Shown here: in pieces, positions 5,597 through 12,617 of the stretch
Layout: each line of letters begins with the position of its first letter
Position numbering within the stretch: position 1 is the first letter of the stretch
Translations under genes and position numbers: made by a program
Notes under the pieces: model-generated
The model's input: only the letters and a program-made list of their open reading frames with translations
The model's database searches: none
Told to the model about the DNA's origin: nothing
Origin: CAVTWD01 sp963738325
Lineage (GTDB): Bacteria; Actinomycetota; Acidimicrobiia; Acidimicrobiales; Ilumatobacteraceae
Assembly: GCA_963738325.1 (NCBI GenBank)
Contig: CAVTWD010000018.1
Span: 1 to 15,845 of the forward strand
Direction of reading: 5' to 3'
DNA length: 15,845 bases

Positions 5597-6831
5597 GTGA
5601 CGACACGCGACGTCACGACCGTCGTCGTCGGCGGCGGCCACAGCGGCCTGGCGATGAGCCGGTGCCTCACCGAGCGCTCGATCGACCATGTGGTGCTGGA
5701 GCGCGGCTCCGTTGCCAACTCGTGGAAGACCGAGCGCTGGGACTCCCTCACCCTGCTGACGCCGAACTGGCAGACCCGACTGCCGGGCTTCGCCTACGAC
5801 GGCGACGATCCGGACGGGTTCATGCCGCGGAGTCGTGTCGCGGCCCTCATCGAGGCGTACGCCGCGGCGATCGACGCCCCCGTCAGGACGAACGTCACCG
5901 TGACCTCCGTACGCGCCGACGACGGTGACTACGTCGTCGACAGCGACCAAGGGCCGTGGCGTGCCCGTGCGGTGGCCCTCGCCAGCGGCGCCTGCAACGT
6001 CCCCACCGTGCCTGCACTCGTCGGCGGTGCCGGTGGGCATGGCATCGCTCACGCCGAAGGAGTACAAGAACCCGGCGCAGCTCGAGGACGGTGGCGTCCT
6101 CGTAGTCGGCGCGTCGGCCACCGGCCTGCAGCTCGCCGAGGAGATCCACCGCTCCGGCCGCCCGGTGACCATCTCCGTCGGCGAGCACGTCCGCATGCCC
6201 CGGACCTACCGGGGCAGGGACATCTTCTGGTGGATGGATGCGACGGGCCTGCTCGACGAGCGCTTCGACGAGGTGGACGACATCACCCGCGCCCGCAACG
6301 TGCCGTCGCCACAGCTCGTCGGCACGCCGGAGCGCGCCAGCCTCGACCTGAACACGCTCCAGGCCATCGGCGTCGAGGTCCGCGGCCGGCTCGGAGCGAT
6401 CAGGGACGGTACGGCGCTGTTCTCGGGTGGTCTCCGGAACAAGTGCACCCTGGCGGACCTGAAGATGCACCGCCTCCTCGACACGATCGACGAGTGGGCC
6501 CTGGAGCATGGCCTCGGACGGCGGCGATCCATCGGACCGACCGACGGCGACGGCGGTGGAAGACGCACCGCTGACGCTCGACCTGACGAGTGGCGAGATC
6601 CGAACGATCGTGTGGGCGACCGGCTTCCGCCCGGACTACTCGTGGCTCGACGTGCCCGTGCTCGACCACAAGGGCCGTGTCCGCCACGACGGCGGTGTCG
6701 TGGCCTCCACCCCCGGGCTGTACCTCATCGGCACGCCCTTCCTCCGGCGGCGACGGTCGAGCTTCATCCACGGGGCCGGCTCCGACGCCGAGGAGCTCAG
6801 CGCGCACCTCGTCGCGCAGCTCGCCGGGTAG
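5597..6831 (+). CDS. FAD/NAD(P)-dependent oxidoreductase (flavin monooxygenase-like), two frame breaks
   Basis: Joining three frames gives one flavoprotein of about 410 residues. Frame 1 (from GTG 5597) has the FAD-binding VVVGGGHSGLAMSRCL, then RWDSLTLLTPNWQTRLPGF and ALASGACNVPTVPAL. A +1 break near 6017-6028 leads to VLVVGASATGLQLAEEI, the second Rossmann motif for NAD(P)H, and VRMPRTYRGRDIFWWMDA. A second +1 break near 6510-6520 leads to TIVWATGFRPDYSWLDVPVL, the conserved ATGFxxD element, and the C-terminus ending at 6831. Order and length fit CzcO-like single-component flavin monooxygenases; the substrate cannot be deduced. It follows the OsmC gene and ends 12 bases from a convergent methyltransferase. 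Motifs persist across both breaks, which argues for sequence error over long decay. Confidence 0.82.
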
Positions 6832-6843
6832 CGCCTCAGCCCG

Positions 6844-7619
6844 TCACGGCTTCGTGCCGATGTAGCCGAACAGCTGGATCTGGCCGCGGAGGGGCACACC
6901 TTCGACGAAGTGCTCGCGGGCCAGCTCGGCGGCGCGCGCCAGGAAGGCGTCCTCGCCGATGTTCTGCATGGCTTCGTAGGCGGGCCCCGTCGACGCCATC
7001 CCCCTGGCGTACATCTCCGGGTCGGCGAACTCCATGGCGCAGGGCACGACGAAGCGCGCCTCCGGCTCGAAGCCGCTGTCCCGCAGGAAGGCCTCGCCGA
7101 CGCCAGGGCGACCGAGGGCCACCATGTCGGCCTGGTGGTCGACCTTCTCGGTCGTCGCCCAGCGGAACGGTGTGAACATCCACGCGCCAGGGGACTTGCT
7201 CACGTCTCCCCACACCGTCATCGAGAACCGGCCACCCGAGCGGAGCACACGCCGGATCTCCGCCAGCGCCCCTGGGGTGGTACCCCAGATGCCACGGAAG
7301 CTGGTCACCACGTCGAAGCTCGCGTCGTCCCACGGCAGCGCGTTCATGTCACCGACGCGGATCTCGCTCTCGCTGTTCCGGTAGCGGGCGATGGCCACCA
7401 ACCGCGGCGACGCATCGATGCCGCTGCACCCGCACCGCGCATCCGCGCCAGCTCGATGGCCAACCCGGACCCGCACGCCACGTCGAGCACTCGATCCGCC
7501 GCGCCGAGGCCGAGGCGCGAGTGCACGAAGACGTACTCACGGCAGCTGCTCGGCTCGGCCACGGTCGAGAAGTCGACCGCCTTGCGACCCCAGCCCTCGT
7601 CCACCATCTGCCAGCCCAT
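6844..7619 (-). CDS. Class I SAM-dependent methyltransferase, one frame break
   Basis: The reconstructed protein is about 258 residues and starts at ATG 7619 with Shine-Dalgarno AGGAGG (7630-7625, 5 nt spacing). The N-terminal part contains motif I RVLDVACGSGLAIELA, the SAM-binding loop. A one-base break near 7428-7436 shifts to SGIDASPRLVAIAR (acidic residue contacting the ribose), then IRVGDMNALPWDDASFDVV and IRRVLRSGGRFSMTVWG, the normal motif order of a Methyltransf_11-type fold. The C-terminus ends with GQIQLFGYIGTKP. The substrate is unknown. It is the last gene of a minus-strand run that includes the exporter and two remnants, and it converges with the flavoprotein gene. Confidence 0.82.
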
Positions 7620-7708
7620 CGGTCCCTCCTCGCGGCGCCGCGCCGCCCTGCGGCCGCCCACGCTACGGGCGGCCCGCTCGCTCTCGCGGGCGGCCTGATC
7701 CCTGCCCG

Positions 7709-7930
7709 CTACGGCGTCACGAGATAGCTCGTCAGCCGTAGTCCGAGCCACGGCTTGCGGCCCCGTGCCATCAGCTTCCCCGTGAGCGCGGGAAACCCCA
7801 CCGCGACCGCCGCCGTACGAGACGAGCACGAGCGCGACCGGCTCGGCGCTCACGTGGCAATCGACCGGGCCGTCGTCGGCGCCCACCGTGAGACTGCAGT
7901 CGCGGATGACGACGCCGACCTGGGCACCAC
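7709..7930 (-). pseudogene. Remnant of an SCP2-like / mycothiol-dependent isomerase-type C-terminus
   Basis: Minus-strand frames joined by one break near 7795-7815 give RDCSLTVGADDGPVDCHV, SAEPVALVLVSYGG and then FPALTGKLMARGRKPWLGL, ending RLTSYLVTP at a TAG (7711-7709). From memory this matches the C-terminal SCP2-like segment of actinobacterial MDMPI-type proteins (SADPVAFLLVxYGRRxQW then GKLxAWGRRPWLxLR). Only about 70 residues are present; the N-terminal catalytic domain is missing and a DUF1028-like start lies where it should be. A truncated gene is likely; the family call is moderately sure. Confidence 0.45.
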
Positions 7931-7990
7931 GTGCACGTCTGCACCGAGCTGGCCGGTCTCAGGGTCACGAGCAACGATCGAGTAGGTCAC
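7850..7990 (-). pseudogene. Short open frame with a DUF1028-like start
   Basis: GTG 7990 has a good Shine-Dalgarno (AGGAGA, 8003-7998, 7 nt spacing). The first residues read MTYSIVARDPETGQLG, which closely matches the conserved N-terminus of DUF1028 (Ntn-hydrolase-like) proteins. After about residue 17 the match stops, and the frame closes at 7850 after 46 residues. Full DUF1028 proteins are much longer, typically over 200 residues. The frame runs into the SCP2-like remnant in another phase, so this looks like a deletion junction or a heavily damaged stretch. Confidence 0.45.
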
Positions 7991-8001
7991 GACCGCATCT
8001 C

Positions 8002-8037
8002 CTGATCCCGCCGGCATCATGCCAGCCGGGGGATCAG
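8002..8037 (-). terminator. Long hairpin over the exporter stop codon and next ribosome-binding site
   Basis: CTGATCCC (8002-8009) pairs with GGGATCAG (8030-8037), and CCGGC (8011-8015) with GCCGG (8025-8029): 13 base pairs with a single bulged G (8010) and a 9-base loop. On the minus strand it contains the exporter TGA (8036-8034), and its end overlaps the Shine-Dalgarno of the next frame (8003-7998). It could terminate transcription or control translation of the next gene. There is no U-tract. Confidence 0.5.
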
Positions 8038-9075
8038 ACCGGTTCGAAGGACGCCGGGACGAGCGGGACCGGTGGATCCGTCCCGGGCTGGCCGACGGTC
8101 TGCACGAGCGCGACGCCGGCGAGGACGAGCGCGGCGCCGGCCAGCTGCACCGCGTCGAGCGACTCGCCCAACCAGACCCACACGATGACCGCGGCGATGA
8201 CCGGCTCGCTCATGCCCACGATCCCGGTGCTGGTCGGGGTGAGGTGGCGCAGCGAGGCGATCTCCAGCGCGTACGGCGTCAAGGTGCCCAGGACGACGAG
8301 CCACAGGACGGGAACCCAGACCGGCACCGTGAGCTGGTCGAGCCCGCCCAGCATCGACGCGTGTTCGGTGAGGATCGAGGCGTCGAACGTCCACCACGGC
8401 TGGACGACGGCCCAGAAGAGGGCCGCCAGCGCGAACATCCAGAACGTGAGCGTGAGCGGGTGGTGGCGCTCCAGCGCCCGCTTGCTGAGCAGGTAGAAGG
8501 CGGCGAGGCAGACCGCCGCGGCGAGTCCGGCGGCGACGCCGAGCGGATCGAGCCCGGCGCCACCCCCGAAGACCTGGGCCACCATGGCCAGGCCGACGAG
8601 CGCCAGACCGACCGCGAGCCACACCCGCCGGCTGACGGCCTGGCGCTGCACACGCGCGCGTAGACGGCGATCATGAGCGGCCCGGTGAACTCGAGGAGCA
8701 GGGCGATGCCCACCGGCAGCCGGTCGATGGCGGTGAAGTACAGCCACTGGATCAGAGCGGCGCCGGTGAGCGCCACGACGGCCAGCAGCGGCAGGTCGCG
8801 CCGGGAGATCCGCAGCCGCGACGGCTGCGTCAGCCCCAAGAAGAGCAGCAGTCCGATCGCGGCGCCGGTGCACCGCAGCGCGCTGAGGCGGGCCGGCGCG
8901 ATGCCCGCCGTGAGCGCCATCTTCGAGACGATGGCGGCCAGCCCGAACAGCGCCGCGCCGGCCAGCACCTGGATGTAGCCCAGCGCCGGCCGGGCCCGGT
9001 GCGGGGCGGCCGTGCTCGACGCCGCCGGTGCCGCGGCATCCGCGTGCGTGACCGCCGCGCTGGTGTCAGGGGCAT
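8034..9075 (-). CDS. EamA/DMT-family transporter (RhtA-like), two frame breaks
   Basis: The reconstruction gives about 347 residues with a two-EamA-domain, roughly ten-helix layout. The main frames contain VLAGAALFGLAAIVSKMALT (helix 1), IQWLYFTAIDRLPVGIALLL, then after a break near 8650-8660 RRVWLAVGLALVGLAMVAQV, LTPYALEIASLRHLTPT and MSEPVIAAVIVWVWLGES, the conserved second-EamA signature. Near the start, ATG 9075 followed by CCCC is out of frame by one base with the Ala-rich leader before GYIQVLAGA; one more C would restore it. Relatives export amino acids or other small metabolites; the substrate is not shown here. The start is 47 bases from the divergent CGNR regulator, a plausible controller. 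Confidence 0.82.
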
Positions 9076-9086
9076 GAGTCGTTATG

Positions 9087-9118
9087 CTCCTGACCGTACG
9101 ACCGGGTCTCGTCAGGAG
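9087..9118. promoter_or_regulatory. Inverted repeat between exporter and CGNR regulator
   Basis: CTCCTGAC (9087-9094) and GTCAGGAG (9111-9118) are perfect 8-bp arms with a 16-base spacer that holds the palindrome CGTACG (9095-9100). Each arm contains the AGGAG ribosome-binding site of the gene pointing away from it: minus strand for the exporter (11 nt before 9075) and plus strand for the regulator (4 nt before 9123). It may be an operator, or simply two matching ribosome-binding sites. Confidence 0.4.
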
Positions 9119-9122
9119 TCAA

Positions 9123-9715
9123 GTGCAGTTAGACCATGACAGCGCGCTGGCGCTCGAGGTGCTCGTGTGGCTGGTCAACACCGACGACCACCGCACCGGG
9201 ATCGACGAGCTGACCGAGCCCCGCCGCGCTCGTCGAGTACGTGGACGAGCGCCGCATCACCGGCGCGGTGGCCGGCGACCAGGCCGAGCTGCGCGCCGTG
9301 CGCCGCCTGCGGGCGCGCCTGCGCGGGATCTTCGACCTGGTCGACGACGGTGATCCCGACGCCGTCGTCGCGGCGATCAACGAGCTCATCGCCGACACCG
9401 GCCCGGTGCCCCGCCTGGTCGAGCACGACGGTCAGCCGCTGCACCTCCACTTCACGCCGGCCGACGCCCCGCTCGACCGCCGGTTCGGAGCAGAGATCGC
9501 GGATCGCGCTGGCCATCGTCGCCCGCGACGGCGGCCCGGAGCGCTTGCGGGTCTGCGAGACGCCGGACTGCGGCCGGGTCCTCGTCGACCTCTCGAAGAA
9601 CCACTCCCGCCGCTACTGCGACGCGCAGTGCGCCAACCGCCAGCACGTCGCCGCCTACCGCCGCCGCCGGGCCACGGGCCGGCTGACGAGCCGGGAGAAA
9701 GGCAGGGCCGGCTGA
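9123..9715 (+). CDS. CGNR zinc-finger transcriptional regulator, two frame breaks
   Basis: Three frames join into a protein of about 197 residues. It starts at GTG 9123 with AGGAG at 9114-9118; an ATG at 9084 is possible but lacks such a site. The N-terminal part (LDHDSALALEVLVWLVNT) and central helices (AVRRLRARLRGIFDLVDDGD, then AAINELIADTG) fit the ABATE-type domain that precedes CGNR fingers. After breaks near 9225-9240 and 9485-9500 the C-terminus gives CETPDCGRVLVDLSKNHSRR and YCDAQCANRQHVAAYRRR: four zinc Cys, with CANR instead of CGNR. The last residues are altered by a tandem repeat (9676-9748). It probably binds DNA and may control the divergent exporter. Confidence 0.8.
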
Positions 9716-9748
9716 CGAGCCGGGAGCACGACGGGGTCGGCTGACGGG
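9676..9748. repeat. 29-bp tandem hairpin repeat at the CGNR 3' end
   Basis: A perfect 22-bp repeat occurs at 9676-9697 and 9705-9726 (period 29), with a degenerate third copy at about 9733-9748. Each full unit contains CCGGCT-GACG-AGCCGG, a perfect 6-bp stem with a 4-base loop. The array fills the gap between the convergent CGNR and MFS genes and could act as a two-way terminator. The first copy encodes GRLTSRE; the second has a stop in the same phase, so the extra unit changes the C-terminus of the regulator. Confidence 0.75.
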
Positions 9749-9750
9749 CG

Positions 9751-11348
9751 CTACGACGGCTCGAGCGCTTCGTCGGCCTGTATGCGGCCGGCCTCCCGCA
9801 GCTCGTCCCGGCGAGAGCCGGCGCCGCGGGGGAAGACGAGGAAGCCGGCCACCAGCGCGGCGAACACCACCGCGGCGCCCACGATGAGCGCGATGCGGAT
9901 GCCCTCGACGAAGGCGTCGTCGGCGGCGTCGACGAGCTTGGCCGACGAGGCCACGTTGTCGGGGAGCGGTCGGCCAGGCCCGATCAACGCGACGACCGCC
10001 CTCGGGTTGGCGTCGCGCACGACGGCGTCGACCGCCTTCTGCCGGCCGGGCTCCGGCAGGTAGGGGGCGAACTTGCCGGGGAGGGTTGCTCCGACGACGA
10101 CCGCCAGGATGCTGCCCATGATCGCGAACCCCGCGGTCGAGCCGAGCGCACGCTGCGCGCTCATGATGCCCGACGCCATCCCGGACCGATCAGGCGGGAT
10201 GGAGGCCATCGCCTCGTTCGTCGTCGGCGCGATCGACAGCGCGGCTCCGGTCCCGACGAGGAGGAGGCCGACAGCCACGATCAGCAGCGCGCCGCCGATG
10301 CCGGCCACGAGGACCAGCAGCCCGACCACGAGCGCGGCGACACCGGCCAGGGTCGGCCGCCGCGCCCCGAACCGGGCGGCCAGCCCACCAGCCACGGGCG
10401 CGAGCACGATCATCGGCGCCGTCTGGATCAGCATGATCACGCCCGCACGCTCGGGGCTGTAGCTCTTGATGTTCTGGAAGTACTGGGTGATGACCAGGAG
10501 CTGGCCGTAGACAGCGAAGAGCACCGCGAAGAGCGTGAGTACGGCCACGGTGTAGACGCGGTCGCGGAAGACGCGGACGTCCATCATCGGGTCGGCCGCC
10601 CGCAGCTCGGACAGGACGAACACCACCGCGATGCCGGCGGACGCCACGAAGAGGGCGATGATGATCGGCGACAGCCAGCCGTCGTGGGGCGCCTCGATCA
10701 GCGCGTAGGTCAGCGCGCCGACGCCGACGATGAACAGGAGCTGACCGCGCAGGTCGAGGTCGCGGGTGGCCGGGTCGGACGACTCCTCGACGAAGGCCCG
10801 CACCAGCACGACGGCTAGCAGGCCCACGATGACGTTGACGAAGAAGATGCTCCGCCAGCCCACGGACTCGGTCAGGAATCCGCCGACCGTCGGCCCGATG
10901 GCGAGGCCGACGGATGCGATCCCGGTCCAGATGCCGATGGCCCGGGCCTTCCTCCCGGGTCGGGGAAGGCGGCGCTGACCAGCGCCAGCGAGGCCACGTT
11001 GACCGTCGCCGCGCCGACCCCTTGGAGGCCGCGCCCGACGTTGAGGACGCCGATGGTCGGCGCGAGGCCACACAGCGTGGAGGCGCCCATGAACAGGATG
11101 GTGCCGAGGATGAAGGCCCGGCGGCGACCCACGCGGTCGGCGAGGGTCGCCGCGGACATGATGAACATGCCCATGGTCAGGCTGTACGCCGCGACCACCC
11201 ACTGCAGCGCCTGCTCACCGCCGCCGAAGTCCTTCTGGATGTCGGGCAGGGCGACGTTCACGATCGTGGCGTCGAGGTAGATCATGAACAGGCCGAAGCT
11301 GGTCGCCAGCAGGGTCAGCCGCTGGCGGTGCGTGAAGCCGACAGCCAC
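9751..11348 (-). CDS. MFS drug-efflux transporter, DHA2 (EmrB/QacA) type, one frame break
   Basis: About 532 residues with the long helix pattern expected for a 14-helix DHA2 transporter. The first frame starts at GTG 11348, with a weak AAGG about 7 nt upstream, and has FMIYLDATIVNVALPDIQ (helix 1, the acidic D motif), LADRVGRRRAFILG (motif A) and GRGLQGVGAATVNVASLAL. A missing base near 10950, in a GG run between PDPG and RKARAIG, shifts to GIWTGIASVGLAIGPTVGG (motif C of antiporters) and WRSIFFVNVIVGLLAVVLV, with all later helices in one frame to the stop at 9751. It should be a proton-coupled exporter of hydrophobic drugs; the substrate is unknown. It ends close to the convergent CGNR gene and is divergent from the fragment at 11416. 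Confidence 0.88.
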
Positions 11349-11415
11349 GGGACGACCTTAGGTCGAACGGGCTGGACGTTGCGCGAGCAACAAGCGGCCG
11401 AGGGTTCGGCATCAT

Positions 11416-11610
11416 GCGGCCGACGCCATCGGCCGAGGGGTGCCCGTCCCCGACGAGCTCGTCGCCCGCAACCGCCAGGGCGGCGTCTACGCCCTCCTGA
11501 CGATGGTCACCCACCTCGACGGCCGGACGTCCTCGGACCTGCTGGGGACCGCCCACCCGTCGGGCACCAGGATGACCTGGCTCGACCCGGCCACGGCCCT
11601 CAGCGGCTGA
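11416..11610 (+). pseudogene. Unrecognised coding fragment with perfect GC3
   Basis: The plus-strand frame ending at TGA 11608-11610 reads ADAIGRGVPVPDELVAR, then GGVYALLTMVTHLDGRTSSD, LLGTAHPSGTRMTWLD and PATALSG. All 56 codons from 11440 to 11607 end in G or C, a strong coding sign, yet no start with a ribosome-binding site lies in frame. An ATG at 11414 is one base out of phase and is preceded by GAGGG (11400-11404), so a single indel could restore a gene of about 66 residues. Otherwise it is the C-terminal piece of a larger lost gene. It overlaps the end of the convergent HTH regulator by 11 bases. I do not recognise the family. Confidence 0.45.
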
Positions 11611-12128
11611 CCGGCTCCGGCGCGTGGCGGGCGGCGATGCGGCGGGCCGCCTCGGCGACGGCGGCCCGCAGGTCGGCCGGGCCCACGATCTCGACCTCGG
11701 CCCCGAGGCTGAGCACGTCGAGCACCGCAGCGTCGAGCGTGTCGATCGGCCAGGTGGCCTCCACCCACGACCCGGGCCCGACGCCCTTCGTCTTCACCCG
11801 CACCTGGACGCCCGCCGGACGGCCGGTGAGAGCGACCAGCCGGCGGCCGGGCAACGAGAGCCGGGCCCGCGCCCGGCGAGCAGTAGTGGCGCGTCGGGCC
11901 TGGCCGCCGGCCGGCATGGGCAGAGATCGCTCGTACGCGCCCAGCAGCTGGAACCCACCGCGTCGCGCCGCGGGTCGCGAACACGGGCACGCCGGCGCCG
12001 CTGAGGGCCTCGATGTCGCGCAGGATCGTCCGGGGTGAGACCTCCAGCTGGCGGGCCAGCTCGGCCGCGGTCACCTGCCCGCGGTCCTGCAGGAGCATGA
12101 GGAGGGCCACCAGCCGGCCGGCGCGCAC
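11600..12128 (-). CDS. HTH_11/DeoR-like regulator, short form without WYL core, one frame break
   Basis: The N-terminus is a winged helix-turn-helix: MRAGRLVALLMLLQDRGQV, TAAELARQLEVSPRTILRDI and EALSGAGVPVFATRG, typical of WYL-family regulators. A break near 11960-11990 shifts to RRGGFQLLGAYERSLPMPAG. The C-terminus resembles the WCX domain (ATWPIDTLDAAVLDVLSLGA, EVEIVGPADLRAAVAEAAR, RIAARH). Total length is about 176 residues, against roughly 320 for full WYL regulators; the central WYL ligand domain is absent, as in shorter relatives or through deletion. It starts at GTG 12128; TACGGT (12139-12134) lies 5 nt upstream and could be the -10 box of a leaderless transcript. It is divergent from the small protein gene at 12188, and its target is unknown. 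Confidence 0.75.
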
Positions 12129-12187
12129 GCCGCACCGTAGCCATACATGACAGGAGATGGCGTGTTTGCAGTGCGACCGTGAGGGAG

Positions 12188-12605
12188 ATGGCCGACACCC
12201 CCGAAGGCAACGGAACGAAGGACGACCCCTGGATCCTGAGCACCCCGCCCGGGTCCTCGCAGTTCGAGGCCTGGCAGGAGCCGGAGGCCGATCCGCCGGC
12301 GCTGGTCGTCCAGGTCGGGTCCACCCAGCTGCGCTACCACCTGCGGGCGATCGACGACCTCCACGCCATGCTGAAGGACGAGGGCGACTGGGTGCCGCTC
12401 GGCAACGCGGACGAGCAGAAGGAGGCCAAGGCGGGCACGGTCGAGGCGTGGGCCCGGGCCGCCGACAACCCCGTCGGTGGCTGGTACGGGCTCAAGAAGG
12501 GCCTGCGGGGCCGGTTCGGCAGCTACGTGCCCCCGGTCATGGAGGTGCTGGGCCTGGCCGAGGTCGAGCACGGCGCCCGCAACAACCGCATGCGCCGCGA
12601 CCTGA
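12188..12605 (+). CDS. Conserved small actinobacterial protein (DUF6855-like), stop lost by frame break
   Basis: The protein begins MADTPEGNGTKDDPWILSTP and contains ADPPALVVQVGSTQLRYHLR, IDDLHAMLKDEGDWVPLG, EAWARAADNPVGGWYGLKKG and LRGRFGSYVPPVMEVLGLAE, ending near NNRMR. I recognise this as a conserved actinobacterial family of about 140 residues, annotated I believe as DUF6855; the function is unknown. Relatives stop just after NNRMR. Here the frame reads on into antisense of the mannosidase, while a TGA one phase away at 12603-12605 gives the expected length of 139 residues, so a one-base error is likely near 12595-12602. The ATG at 12188 matches the family start; a GTG at 12179 is an in-frame alternative. 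Confidence 0.7.
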
Positions 12606-12617
12606 CCGCGCCGGGAG

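Noticed and set aside
8019..8663. Long plus-strand frame opposite the exporter
   Set aside because: Low-complexity Arg/Asp/Gly-rich shadow of the minus-strand membrane protein, with no family motif.
9676..9748. Short direct repeats as a CRISPR array
   Set aside because: Units are only 29 bp apart with 7-bp gaps, far too short for spacers, and no cas genes are present.
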